From an uncultured Thalassotalea sp. (lineage in GTDB: Bacteria > Pseudomonadota > Gammaproteobacteria > Enterobacterales > Alteromonadaceae): a stretch of 64,000 nucleotides of DNA. The position numbers and the translations under genes were made by a program. Position 1 is the first letter of the stretch; each line of letters starts with the position of its first letter. The notes beneath the pieces are model-generated. The model was not told where the DNA came from. It saw nothing but the letters and a program-made list of their open reading frames with translations, and searched no databases. Below, one piece after another: positions 7,881 to 15,790 of this stretch. The stretch spans positions 181,968 to 245,967 of the forward strand of contig CANMZP010000004.1 of the NCBI GenBank assembly GCA_947502355.1, in the 5' to 3' direction.

Positions 7881-9329
7881 TTAGTTTGCGCAGTTTCTTC
7901 TTTTTATTTTACTAACAATAAGTGTTTTAACTTCATCATATATTGGATGATCTGTTAAATTTGCCACGGATAGCCACACCATAGGGAGAATAACTGAGGA
8001 CAAAGCAATAATCATAAAATTATTTTCACCATCGCTATATGTTTGCTGAATAAAGTAAGCAACAGCAGAGCAAATCAAAGACATGAACCAGACTTTTTTG
8101 AGGTTTATTAAGAAAGTTAATAGTGATAAGTTTAGTATTTGGAAAACGAACGCACTGACTATAAGAAAGTGGAAAACACCAACCCAAATTAAGGCTTTGG
8201 CTATGGAAGCCAAGCCTTCAGAGTGGAAAGTAAAAATACACACCACAATTAGTGCAAAGTTGAAGAATTGAAATATTAACAATTGCTTCTCAAATCGAAT
8301 AGATAACAATAATTGCTTATAGAATGGATGGATGTTTGTTAAGAGATACCAAGCTGCTATATAAGGAATTATTGTGCTTGACGTTGACCATTGTTCACCA
8401 AACAGTAAATTGATGAGCTCATAATTTAAAATTGCGGCACAACAAATAATTGGCACTAACAGTGATAGCGCTAGATCACTGGATTTTATATATGCGTTCA
8501 GAAATTCTTTATTATCTTTGTTTTGCTTTGAAAGGTAAGGTAGAGCAACTGATTTAAGGCCTCCTAAAGTCATATGCCCCACAAAATCTACAAGCCCTTT
8601 AGCTCGGGAAAAAAATGCAACTTCAGTGGTTGTTCCAAGCTTCCCAATAATTAAGTCAAAACTTAACTTAGACTGCTGCTCAATCAAGTTTGTTAAAGAG
8701 GTAATGGTCCCAAATTTAATAATTGCTCTTAATCTGTTGAATCTAGGGAAAAAGAGCATATGTTCTGATTTCCAAACAAGAGTTAATAAGAACTCTACAA
8801 TTGCTCCTATAGCTATGCCTAAAGCAAGGCTAAAGTAAGAGTAGTCATAAACCAATAAAATGAAACTGCTTCCAAATTGACAAAAACGCGATGACCAACC
8901 AATGAGGATGTTTTTAAGGTAATCGAATTCTTTTCGAAGCAATGAATAATTAATACTAGAAAATGGACTGAGCCAAAAGCCGGTACTTAGAATTATTATT
9001 AAAGGTTTAATATCTTGGGCATTATAAAAATCAGCAATGGTTCCTGAAAGTATTATTAATCCAATAGCCAGGCTCCAAGAGGTAATTAATGATACGCCAA
9101 GACTGTTTTGTACTTTAGATTTTGTGAGTTTTTCTCTTATTAAGTAGTCGCCAGTTCCAAGAAGTTTTAATTCATTAGAGGACATAGTTATTGCAGCTAC
9201 AATAGCAAAAACACCAATTTCTTCAGGAGTCAGTACTCTTGCAACATACATCGTAAATAACAGATTAATAACCTGAAACAGATATAAAGAACCAGATGAA
9301 AAAATTAGTGCCATTCTTACTCTTGACAT
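7881..9329 (-). CDS. Polysaccharide flippase of the Wzx/MOP type
   Basis: A 482-residue membrane protein with about 12-14 predicted hydrophobic segments spread over its whole length. The N-terminal region (FTMYVARVLTPEEIGVFAIV) is the characteristic start of the polysaccharide transporter family. The enzyme moves an undecaprenyl-diphosphate-linked repeat unit from the cytoplasmic to the periplasmic side of the inner membrane. Its length is usual for the family. The start follows the stop of the GT25 gene by 3 bases, and the O-antigen ligase/polymerase-like gene is next upstream, so flipping and polymerisation are encoded together. The family is clear; the carried glycan is unknown. Confidence 0.9.
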   Translation of the reverse strand: MSRVRMALIFSSGSLYLFQVINLLFTMYVARVLTPEEIGVFAIVAAITMSSNELKLLGTGDYLIREKLTKSKVQNSLGVSLITSWSLAIGLIILSGTIADFYNAQDIKPLIIILSTGFWLSPFSSINYSLLRKEFDYLKNILIGWSSRFCQFGSSFILLVYDYSYFSLALGIAIGAIVEFLLTLVWKSEHMLFFPRFNRLRAIIKFGTITSLTNLIEQQSKLSFDLIIGKLGTTTEVAFFSRAKGLVDFVGHMTLGGLKSVALPYLSKQNKDNKEFLNAYIKSSDLALSLLVPIICCAAILNYELINLLFGEQWSTSSTIIPYIAAWYLLTNIHPFYKQLLLSIRFEKQLLIFQFFNFALIVVCIFTFHSEGLASIAKALIWVGVFHFLIVSAFVFQILNLSLLTFLINLKKVWFMSLICSAVAYFIQQTYSDGENNFMIIALSSVILPMVWLSVANLTDHPIYDEVKTLIVSKIKRRNCAN

Positions 9330-9332
9330 TAT

Positions 9333-10100
9333 TCAGCCCGCAAGTTTTTTTATTTTTACTGATATTATTCTTAAGCTTCTGAGACTGAACAGTTTATTCA
9401 AATATGAATAAAAGGGTAGCTTAAATGTTGGGTTAAAATATCTTCCGCCTATTTCAGAGTTTCTGATTTCAGGATGTGAAATTAAATTAGGTATTAAAAC
9501 CCCTTGTCTAGTATAAGGAAAAGAGTATCTGGGAAGGAGATCAATAGGGTAATACATTTTTTTTGAACTTTTCAAAAACGTTTTACATGCTTTTTGGGAA
9601 ATAATGTATCCACCCGTCAAATATGGGACGGGATCTAGTTCAAGGGCTTTAAAGTTTTCAACTTCATACGATGCGATTATCTTGTTACTTTCCAATATCT
9701 TGTTTTGACTGCAGTGAAGTGCTTCTGCCACTTTGTCTATAGGATTATCAAGTTTAAAATAATCAAACTTTTGATATAAAATTTTATTATTTAGCAGAGT
9801 TGGAAGGTTTTGAGATAGAAGAACATCATCTTCGAGAATTAGAGCATGCTCTAATTTTCTCTTTATAATAATTTTCCATATTTTTAAGTGTGATGCCGAA
9901 CAACCTGCTTCGCCCGGGACCAATCTATGTCCCGATTCATGAGCAAACCGTTTCGTGTTAAAGTTTTCCTCAAAATTGCCAAGTTCTGCCCCGTCAACCG
10001 CAGAAACACGTTCATAGCTAAGACCCAATTTTTTTAATTGAGAATCTATTGCATTCAATCTCTTGGTGCTTCTGTCAAGGTTTATCACAAAAATATGCAC
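9333..10100 (-). CDS. Glycosyltransferase family 25 protein (LPS/EPS glycosyltransferase)
   Basis: A GT25 enzyme shown by HIFVINLDRSTKRL at the N-terminus, GEAGCSASHLKIW near residue 60 and the metal-binding-like LILEDDVLL near residue 85. The GTG at 10100 is preferred as the start, giving 255 residues. It has a TGAGGA ribosome binding site 10 bases upstream and begins exactly at the conserved core. An ATG at 10142 would add 14 residues, overlap the upstream gene and lacks a visible binding site. GT25 members transfer galactose or glucose in surface glycans, but specificity cannot be read here. The gene lies 13 bases after the O-antigen ligase/polymerase gene. Confidence 0.85.
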   Translation of the reverse strand: MHIFVINLDRSTKRLNAIDSQLKKLGLSYERVSAVDGAELGNFEENFNTKRFAHESGHRLVPGEAGCSASHLKIWKIIIKRKLEHALILEDDVLLSQNLPTLLNNKILYQKFDYFKLDNPIDKVAEALHCSQNKILESNKIIASYEVENFKALELDPVPYLTGGYIISQKACKTFLKSSKKMYYPIDLLPRYSFPYTRQGVLIPNLISHPEIRNSEIGGRYFNPTFKLPFYSYLNKLFSLRSLRIISVKIKKLAG

Positions 10101-10113
10101 AATATAAAATTCC

Positions 10114-11400
10114 TCATGTAGTGTTTTTTTTATAAATGGCATAGTTACATGCCGAAAAGAGAACCAACCAGTAGAGAACTTCAGCTCGATACCTATTTAG
10201 GAACGTCATAGTTACAATAAAGCATATCAATGCGGCAGATATAGCTACTGAACGATAAAATAATTCCCAGTCACCTTTAGCTCTAGCATGATTACGTACT
10301 ATGCTCCCTGTCTTTATACTTGCGATTAACAGCATGACAAAGAAAAATGCACCTAAAAAGCCAATTTCGGTAAGTACTTCCATCCAAGAGGAATGAACTG
10401 ATCTATTTCTTTGAGAGCCTGTATTAACATTTTCAGGAAGGTAAGTGGGGGCGTAAATATCAAATGCACGAGTTCCTTTCCCTAAGGGGTAATCAAAACT
10501 CATTTCAATTGCTGAACGCCAGAATATAAACCTTGTTGCTCCCGTCTCTCGTTCATTGTTTATTTCAATTTCTTTCATGGTATTAATTCTTTCAATAAAT
10601 GAATGGTCAACCAAATAAAAAGTTCCTGAAAGCCCAATGATTAAAAGGCAAGATATCTTGAGGTTTTGAAATTTCCTCTTCAGTTGAGAAAAGTATAAAA
10701 AATATAAAAAATATAATGAGCCGCAAACGATCGCTAAAAAGGCTCCCCTGCTATTCATAAGTATTAATCCATTTACAACTAGAGCACCTAAAGGAATAAT
10801 TAAAAGCTTAATTTTGCGACTTTGTGTCGATAAGAGTAGATAACTGTAGAATATGATGCTTGGAGCTATTGCTGCTGCTATTCCATTAGCATCTGGCGCA
10901 TCTACGGTACCTATACCATGAACTCTACCGAATTCATTACGACCTGTTTGGAAAGCTAATAAGCCAATATAGGAGCAGCCAGTGCAATATGCCCAAATAG
11001 ATGCTCTTAGTTTGTAATTTTCATTTATCACCGCATATGCAATGGTAATAATCAAAACCAGTTTAAAAAAGTCGATCAAACTGGCGATATGAATCTCTAA
11101 CCAAATAGCATAAAAAGAAGTTATGGCTAATGTCAGTAGTATTAAGTATAACCATACAATATGAGGAGAACTCCAAATATTATTCAAAGTTTTTTTTGAT
11201 CGTATTAGAAATGATGAAATCATAATCAGGACTAATATTTTTGAATAAGGTAAAGCTGGCAAATTTTCACCCCACCACCTTAATTGAGGGGAAAGAAAAT
11301 AAACAAGCTGGTAGGTTATAAATAAATAAAATGTACCTACTCTAAGGCCTGCTAATATGCCACTTATATACGTTGTAATGAAGACAAATGTACTTATCAA
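10114..11400 (-). CDS. O-antigen ligase/polymerase family membrane protein
   Basis: A 428-residue protein with about 10-12 membrane segments. It has a large periplasmic loop at about residues 270-330 that includes RETGATRFIFWRSA, YPLGKGTRAF and VHSSWMEVLTEIGFLG. This is the Wzy_C/O-antigen ligase signature with the conserved Arg and His residues. The protein polymerises repeat units or transfers a glycan to an acceptor at the periplasmic face. In XrtA loci a related group is called the exosortase A-associated O-glycosylation ligase, and the N-terminal layout is compatible with that. Whether it is Wzy or a protein ligase cannot be settled from sequence alone. Confidence 0.85.
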   Translation of the reverse strand: MISTFVFITTYISGILAGLRVGTFYLFITYQLVYFLSPQLRWWGENLPALPYSKILVLIMISSFLIRSKKTLNNIWSSPHIVWLYLILLTLAITSFYAIWLEIHIASLIDFFKLVLIITIAYAVINENYKLRASIWAYCTGCSYIGLLAFQTGRNEFGRVHGIGTVDAPDANGIAAAIAPSIIFYSYLLLSTQSRKIKLLIIPLGALVVNGLILMNSRGAFLAIVCGSLYFLYFLYFSQLKRKFQNLKISCLLIIGLSGTFYLVDHSFIERINTMKEIEINNERETGATRFIFWRSAIEMSFDYPLGKGTRAFDIYAPTYLPENVNTGSQRNRSVHSSWMEVLTEIGFLGAFFFVMLLIASIKTGSIVRNHARAKGDWELFYRSVAISAALICFIVTMTFLNRYRAEVLYWLVLFSACNYAIYKKNTT

Positions 11401-11473
11401 TTTTTATGCTCTAGTTGATGTTTTTTATTGTTAATTAAAGGTTCATGACACTGATTATTCATACAAAATATTT

Positions 11474-12481
11474 TTAAATTCGAATCATCTCTAAAAGGTT
11501 ACGTATTGAACTGCTCAACAGGGTTTTGGGAATTCTTAAAGAATAAGGGTTATATTGAATAGCCTTGAGTAGAGAGTTCCATTCATTTTGATAATCTTTA
11601 GACTCTCTATAGGCTACAGACATTAGCCAAGCGTAAAGGTTGGCTATTACTTCATTAATCGCCTGTTGTTGAAGCTTGTTTGTTACCTTATCGGTTAAGG
11701 TTTGGTAGCCTCGAATTTGTTCCGCGGCACTATTAATGCGCTTTTGTGCTGAGCTTTGGGTAACTAAAGAGATGTGGGCATCATGAACATGGTAAATTTG
11801 ATGCACATCTTCCACATAAGCAAATTTGAAGCCTTGAAGTAAGCATTTTATTGCAAATATCTGGTCATAGGCGGTACGAAAACTGGCGTCAAATTGTTGG
11901 TTCTCAAAAATAGTGTTTCGCAACAAAGCACATTGGGTGCTCCCCGGTATACGGGCTTTAATCGCCATTTGTCCAGCATTGGGGTCGGTGATGAGCTTTA
12001 CACCATTGCCCCTGTCACAATTTTGCAAGCTAAGAAATGGGTGTCGCTGTCCGGCTTTATTCTCATAGTTGGATGCTTCAACAGTTTCTCCGGTTTGATG
12101 GTTTATGCGTTTTATCTTGCCAAATATCCAATCAATATCCTTATTCTTTTCCAGCGCGGTAACCAAAGAAGATATATGATTGACTGGCCATTCATCGTCA
12201 CTGTCCTGAAAGGCAATGTAATCACCTTTTGCCTGTGTTAACCCCAAATTCCTTGCAGCATAAGCACCTTGGTTCGGCTGTTGGAGTAGGATGAAAGCCA
12301 GCTCTTTTTGCTCAGTTAAAAGCCATTCATAACTGCCATCGCTGCTGCCATCATCAACGATAATGATTTCGGTGTTTTGATAGTTTTGGTCAACAAGAGT
12401 TGCGATTAATTGTCCGAGAAATGGTAAGCGGTTATAGATGGGGACAATAATGGATACCAAGGGAGTTTTGTTATTTTTCAT
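11474..12481 (-). CDS. Glycosyltransferase family 2 protein
   Basis: A GT-A fold enzyme. It has PLVSIIVPIYNRLPFL at the N-terminus, IIIVDDGSSDGSYEWL for nucleotide-sugar binding and FQDSDDEWP as the DXD-like metal site near residue 95. The ATG at 12481 is chosen, giving 335 residues. A GTG 30 bases further upstream is possible but would extend the protein beyond the usual family start. The ATG overlaps the stop of the upstream GT4 gene by 11 bases, as seen repeatedly in this block. It acts in the cytoplasm on the lipid-linked glycan. The donor sugar is not known. Confidence 0.87.
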   Translation of the reverse strand: MKNNKTPLVSIIVPIYNRLPFLGQLIATLVDQNYQNTEIIIVDDGSSDGSYEWLLTEQKELAFILLQQPNQGAYAARNLGLTQAKGDYIAFQDSDDEWPVNHISSLVTALEKNKDIDWIFGKIKRINHQTGETVEASNYENKAGQRHPFLSLQNCDRGNGVKLITDPNAGQMAIKARIPGSTQCALLRNTIFENQQFDASFRTAYDQIFAIKCLLQGFKFAYVEDVHQIYHVHDAHISLVTQSSAQKRINSAAEQIRGYQTLTDKVTNKLQQQAINEVIANLYAWLMSVAYRESKDYQNEWNSLLKAIQYNPYSLRIPKTLLSSSIRNLLEMIRI

Positions 12482-13652
12482 CGGGCACCAACCTTTGTGA
12501 ATACGTTGCACGGCGCTTTAAAATTACTTCAAACTTTTGCACATGAATTCGCCAGTCAAAATTATTGACCACAAAATTACGAGGGATATCACTATCTATG
12601 CTATCTGAGCTTAACCGATGGATTAGAGTTTCACTGATCGCTTGCAGCGATGTGCAATCAATAATCTCACCGGTTATGTGTTGTTGCATAGTGTCTTTAG
12701 TGCCACCTGAGTCACCGGCAATCACATATTTCCCACAAGATTGTGCTTCTATCAACACCATACCAAACCCTTCAATATCTTTGCCTTCGGTTCGATTTGC
12801 TAAGATAAATAAATCACATTGCTGATAAGCCTGGATCATTTGCTTGTCGGATATTTCTGACATAAATCGCACATATTGGTCGACATCTAGTTGCTGACAA
12901 AGTGCCTGCAGGCTCTGCTTTTCTTCCCCTTCGCCGATAATAGCAAAAAGCACATTGGGTATGCGCTTGCAGATGGTCGGTAATGCTTTAATCACCATAT
13001 CGTGACCTTTGCGCTTTTGCAGTCGACCAACGGTTAGGATGACTTTTTTACTATGCCAATCCAGTTGTTTCTTGATTTCGTCACAGGCATTGGCAGGTAT
13101 AAAGTTCGTGGTATCCACTCCAGGATGGAGCACGGAAATTTTTGCTGCTGGGATATGCCATTTTTGATTAATGATTTTTGCCGTATTATGGCTGTTGCAA
13201 ATCAGGGTGTCGGCATGCTGAAGGCTTTTTGCTACTAACCAAGAAAGCTCGCGGCTGGATGAAGCGGCTTCAACATCTTCACCATGGATAAAGCAGATAT
13301 AAGGGATATTGCAAAGGTAACGCATGGCCAGGCCAAGGATGCCTTCTGGCAAGCATCGTCCACAATGGAGTTCAGTGATCTCATTCTGTTTAATGATTTT
13401 TCTTAAGGTTAAAATGGTTTTGATATAAAAGCGTAAACCTTGCCAACTTTTAATGCCCCAGGCCGCGGATGACAAATTTAAGCGCAGTAGGTTTAAGTCA
13501 TGGCTCTGATCGAAAGCACTATCGCCGGGTTGCTTACCAACCGCTAGCATGAAATCTTCTCTGGGCAGTCGGTGATAAAGCTCCCAAAACCAACGACCAC
13601 TGCCGCCATTTTGGGGAGGAAATATTTCGCTGACAAGTAATGATTTAGTCAT
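12471..13652 (-). CDS. Glycosyltransferase family 4 protein
   Basis: A GT-B enzyme of 393 residues. It has the N-terminal glycine-rich loop FPPQNGGSGRW, the mid-domain VGRLQKRKGHDMVIKALP and the donor-binding EGKDIEGFGMVLIEAQSCGK with the EX7E glutamates. The start at 13652 has a GGGAG ribosome binding site 6 bases upstream; a longer frame opens at 13691 without such support. The start codon overlaps the end of the upstream sulfotransferase gene by 8 bases, so the genes are co-translated. It is expected to add a hexose or similar sugar to the growing repeat unit. Confidence 0.88.
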   Translation of the reverse strand: MTKSLLVSEIFPPQNGGSGRWFWELYHRLPREDFMLAVGKQPGDSAFDQSHDLNLLRLNLSSAAWGIKSWQGLRFYIKTILTLRKIIKQNEITELHCGRCLPEGILGLAMRYLCNIPYICFIHGEDVEAASSSRELSWLVAKSLQHADTLICNSHNTAKIINQKWHIPAAKISVLHPGVDTTNFIPANACDEIKKQLDWHSKKVILTVGRLQKRKGHDMVIKALPTICKRIPNVLFAIIGEGEEKQSLQALCQQLDVDQYVRFMSEISDKQMIQAYQQCDLFILANRTEGKDIEGFGMVLIEAQSCGKYVIAGDSGGTKDTMQQHITGEIIDCTSLQAISETLIHRLSSDSIDSDIPRNFVVNNFDWRIHVQKFEVILKRRATYSQRLVPDEK

Positions 13653-14691
13653 GATTTGCTCCCGTGAAAAATACGCTGATTTGTTGTTCACATTCTTGCT
13701 CTAGCTGGCTAAACCATTGCTCATCAGCAAACTGTTGCCATTTATTGATTGGCGATGGCACAACCACCTTGGTGAACGCTTGCAAATCTGCGGTTATGCC
13801 ACTTTCTTTTAAAATTTGTGCCCCCACTTGTTTTGGGGATTTGATCAGCTCTTCGAACTGGATACTTAACGAGGCATATTTGATCCCATAAAGGTAGGAA
13901 AGCTTCCATAAGTAATAAAACCTTTGGTAAGGGTGTGGTGTTACCTTCATGTTTAAAAAAGGAAAGGTTGACTGCAAGTCTTTAGCCCAACAATTTAGGT
14001 AAAACCTGTCCTCAAACGTTGTTTGTAAATTATCTTTAGTTATCTGGTTATTTTTGCCGATAAAAGATAGAAATTGATCTCTTGGGTTGCGATAGATGTG
14101 CAAAATTATCGCATCGGGAAATTGCTGTTTAATCCAGCCAAGGCGAAAATCAATTCGGTTAAATTGCAAAACGCTGCGTTTATCGGGGAGATGAATTAAT
14201 TGCGCAATAAATTCCCGCATATTTGCATCAAACGACGACGGACCCATATGCAAGTGTTTACAATACCAAGACGCATTATAAAGCGGAGTTAGGCATTCAT
14301 AATTGTCATACTCTAGCCAATAATCTTCGACGCCTATATGGGTATTGTCGGTATGCTCACCCCTGACAGACTTATTAAACCACTGCCGTTCATTAAACGG
14401 CTCATAAAAACTGATGCACGGCTCAATTTGGCGGAACATATTCCATAATAGAGTGGAGCCAGAGCGAAACCGTCCGGTTATGATAATTGGCGGCGCTTTT
14501 TCTGAGGTTTCTTGCCTAAAGAGGGTTTGTTGACCTGACGAACGCTGATACGGTGACAAGTAATTTTGTAGCTCAGGGGGTTGTTTCACCCTAGGAGAAA
14601 ACTCTTCAATCAGCTGGGTTTGTACCCTCTCATGGCTGAGAAATTTGATAAACAAATCAATTAATTTAGCTTTAATGTACTTACCTAACAT
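13645..14691 (-). CDS. Sulfotransferase family protein
   Basis: A 348-residue sulfotransferase with a clear 5'-phosphosulfate loop, IIITGRFRSGSTLLWNMF (about residues 85-102), and a 3'-phosphate-binding segment, ILHIYRNPRDQFLSFIG. These bind PAPS and support O- or N-sulfation of a sugar. The start at 14691 is preferred: it has a GGAG site 6 bases upstream and overlaps the preceding gene's stop by 11 bases. The open frame continues to 14916, but that extra part lies inside the upstream GT4 gene. With the gene at 1747-2481 this is the second sulfotransferase of the locus, which suggests a sulfated exopolysaccharide. Confidence 0.87.
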   Translation of the reverse strand: MLGKYIKAKLIDLFIKFLSHERVQTQLIEEFSPRVKQPPELQNYLSPYQRSSGQQTLFRQETSEKAPPIIITGRFRSGSTLLWNMFRQIEPCISFYEPFNERQWFNKSVRGEHTDNTHIGVEDYWLEYDNYECLTPLYNASWYCKHLHMGPSSFDANMREFIAQLIHLPDKRSVLQFNRIDFRLGWIKQQFPDAIILHIYRNPRDQFLSFIGKNNQITKDNLQTTFEDRFYLNCWAKDLQSTFPFLNMKVTPHPYQRFYYLWKLSYLYGIKYASLSIQFEELIKSPKQVGAQILKESGITADLQAFTKVVVPSPINKWQQFADEQWFSQLEQECEQQISVFFTGANHD

Positions 14692-15790
14692 AGAGGTCTC
14701 CAAAGAGTTTTCTATAGGCTTTGTACATCTGTTTGTTGTCAAAATGAAAATCAAAAATTTCTTTGATACGGCTTGTACACACGTTTTCACTATTGAGTAA
14801 GTCGATTTGTCGACAAATCGATTTGGCAAAGGCAATTTTATCGTTATTGGCAACCACATCACCAAGCTCTGGCTTAAAAATAACTTCTGGGTTGCCGCCA
14901 ACATTGGTAACCACACAAGGCTTGCCTAACGACATAGCTTCAAGCAGGGTCATTGAAGTGCCTTCACTAAAAGAGGAAAGGAGGAAGATATCAAACAGGG
15001 CGATGTAGTTTTTGGGTTGCTTGATATAACCGGTAAGGAAAACATTTTCTTGCAGGTTTAACGCGTCAATAATGCTTTGGATATGCTGGCGCTCTTCGCC
15101 ATCTCCAACAATAATTAACACCGCCTTGGGGTGGTTTTTTAATACCAATGAAAAAGCTTCCAGCATCATAGGGTGGTTTTTTATTGGATCGAAGCGAGCA
15201 ACGGTACCAAGTATTATGTTGTCTTTAGCCAAAGCGAATGACTTTCTAAGATCATCTACTTGTGCTGCGTTTACTTTTAAAGGCTCAATGCCATTGTAAA
15301 TGACCTCAATTTTACCCTTAGGCAGATATTCATAATCGACTAATGCCTGTTTGGTGGCATTAGATATCGCGGTAATTTTATTGGTTAATCGGTTTAACAC
15401 CGGATTGATTAACTTACGTTTGATATTGCTTGAATCGGGATAAAATCGGCCATGCTCGGTAAAAATAACTTGGGTTTGGCTAAACGCGGCTGCCAAGGCG
15501 CCATAAACCCAAGGCGTGTATTGATGGCAATGCAAAATATCTATGCTGTTGCTTTTGATTATCTGCCTTATTTGTTTGATAAGGGCAAAATCAAAGCCTG
15601 GTTTTCGGCTAAGTTGATAAAAGGTTATCCCGGTGCACATCAACTCGTCGGCAAACGGACCAAGAGGAGATTCAATGCAAATTATGCCCATGTCCAAATT
15701 AGGGTCGTCATTGGCATTAATGATGTTTTTGATCACCTGTTCGGTTCCGCCGATGCGCATATCATAGGTGACATGAAGGATCTTTTTCAT
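14681..15790 (-). CDS. Glycosyltransferase family 4 protein
   Basis: A GT4 enzyme of 369 residues starting MKKILHVTYDMRIGGTEQVI, the usual acceptor-domain start with the glycine-rich loop. VARFDPIKNHPMML and EGTSMTLLEAMSLGKPCVVT form the donor site with the EX7E glutamates. The start at 15790 has a GGAGG ribosome binding site 4 bases upstream. It overlaps the stop of the amidotransferase gene by 4 bases (ATGA), so the two are coupled. The longer open frame to 15841 has no such support. It acts in the cytoplasm during assembly of the repeat unit; the sugar is unknown. Confidence 0.88.
   Translation of the reverse strand: MKKILHVTYDMRIGGTEQVIKNIINANDDPNLDMGIICIESPLGPFADELMCTGITFYQLSRKPGFDFALIKQIRQIIKSNSIDILHCHQYTPWVYGALAAAFSQTQVIFTEHGRFYPDSSNIKRKLINPVLNRLTNKITAISNATKQALVDYEYLPKGKIEVIYNGIEPLKVNAAQVDDLRKSFALAKDNIILGTVARFDPIKNHPMMLEAFSLVLKNHPKAVLIIVGDGEERQHIQSIIDALNLQENVFLTGYIKQPKNYIALFDIFLLSSFSEGTSMTLLEAMSLGKPCVVTNVGGNPEVIFKPELGDVVANNDKIAFAKSICRQIDLLNSENVCTSRIKEIFDFHFDNKQMYKAYRKLFGDLYVR

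Noticed and set aside
10101..10142. ATG start of the GT25 gene
   Set aside because: No ribosome binding site, overlap with the upstream gene and 14 residues before the conserved core; the GTG at 10100 is better.
14692..14916. N-terminal extension of the sulfotransferase open frame
   Set aside because: It lies within the upstream GT4 gene, has no family similarity, and the ATG at 14691 has a good GGAG site.
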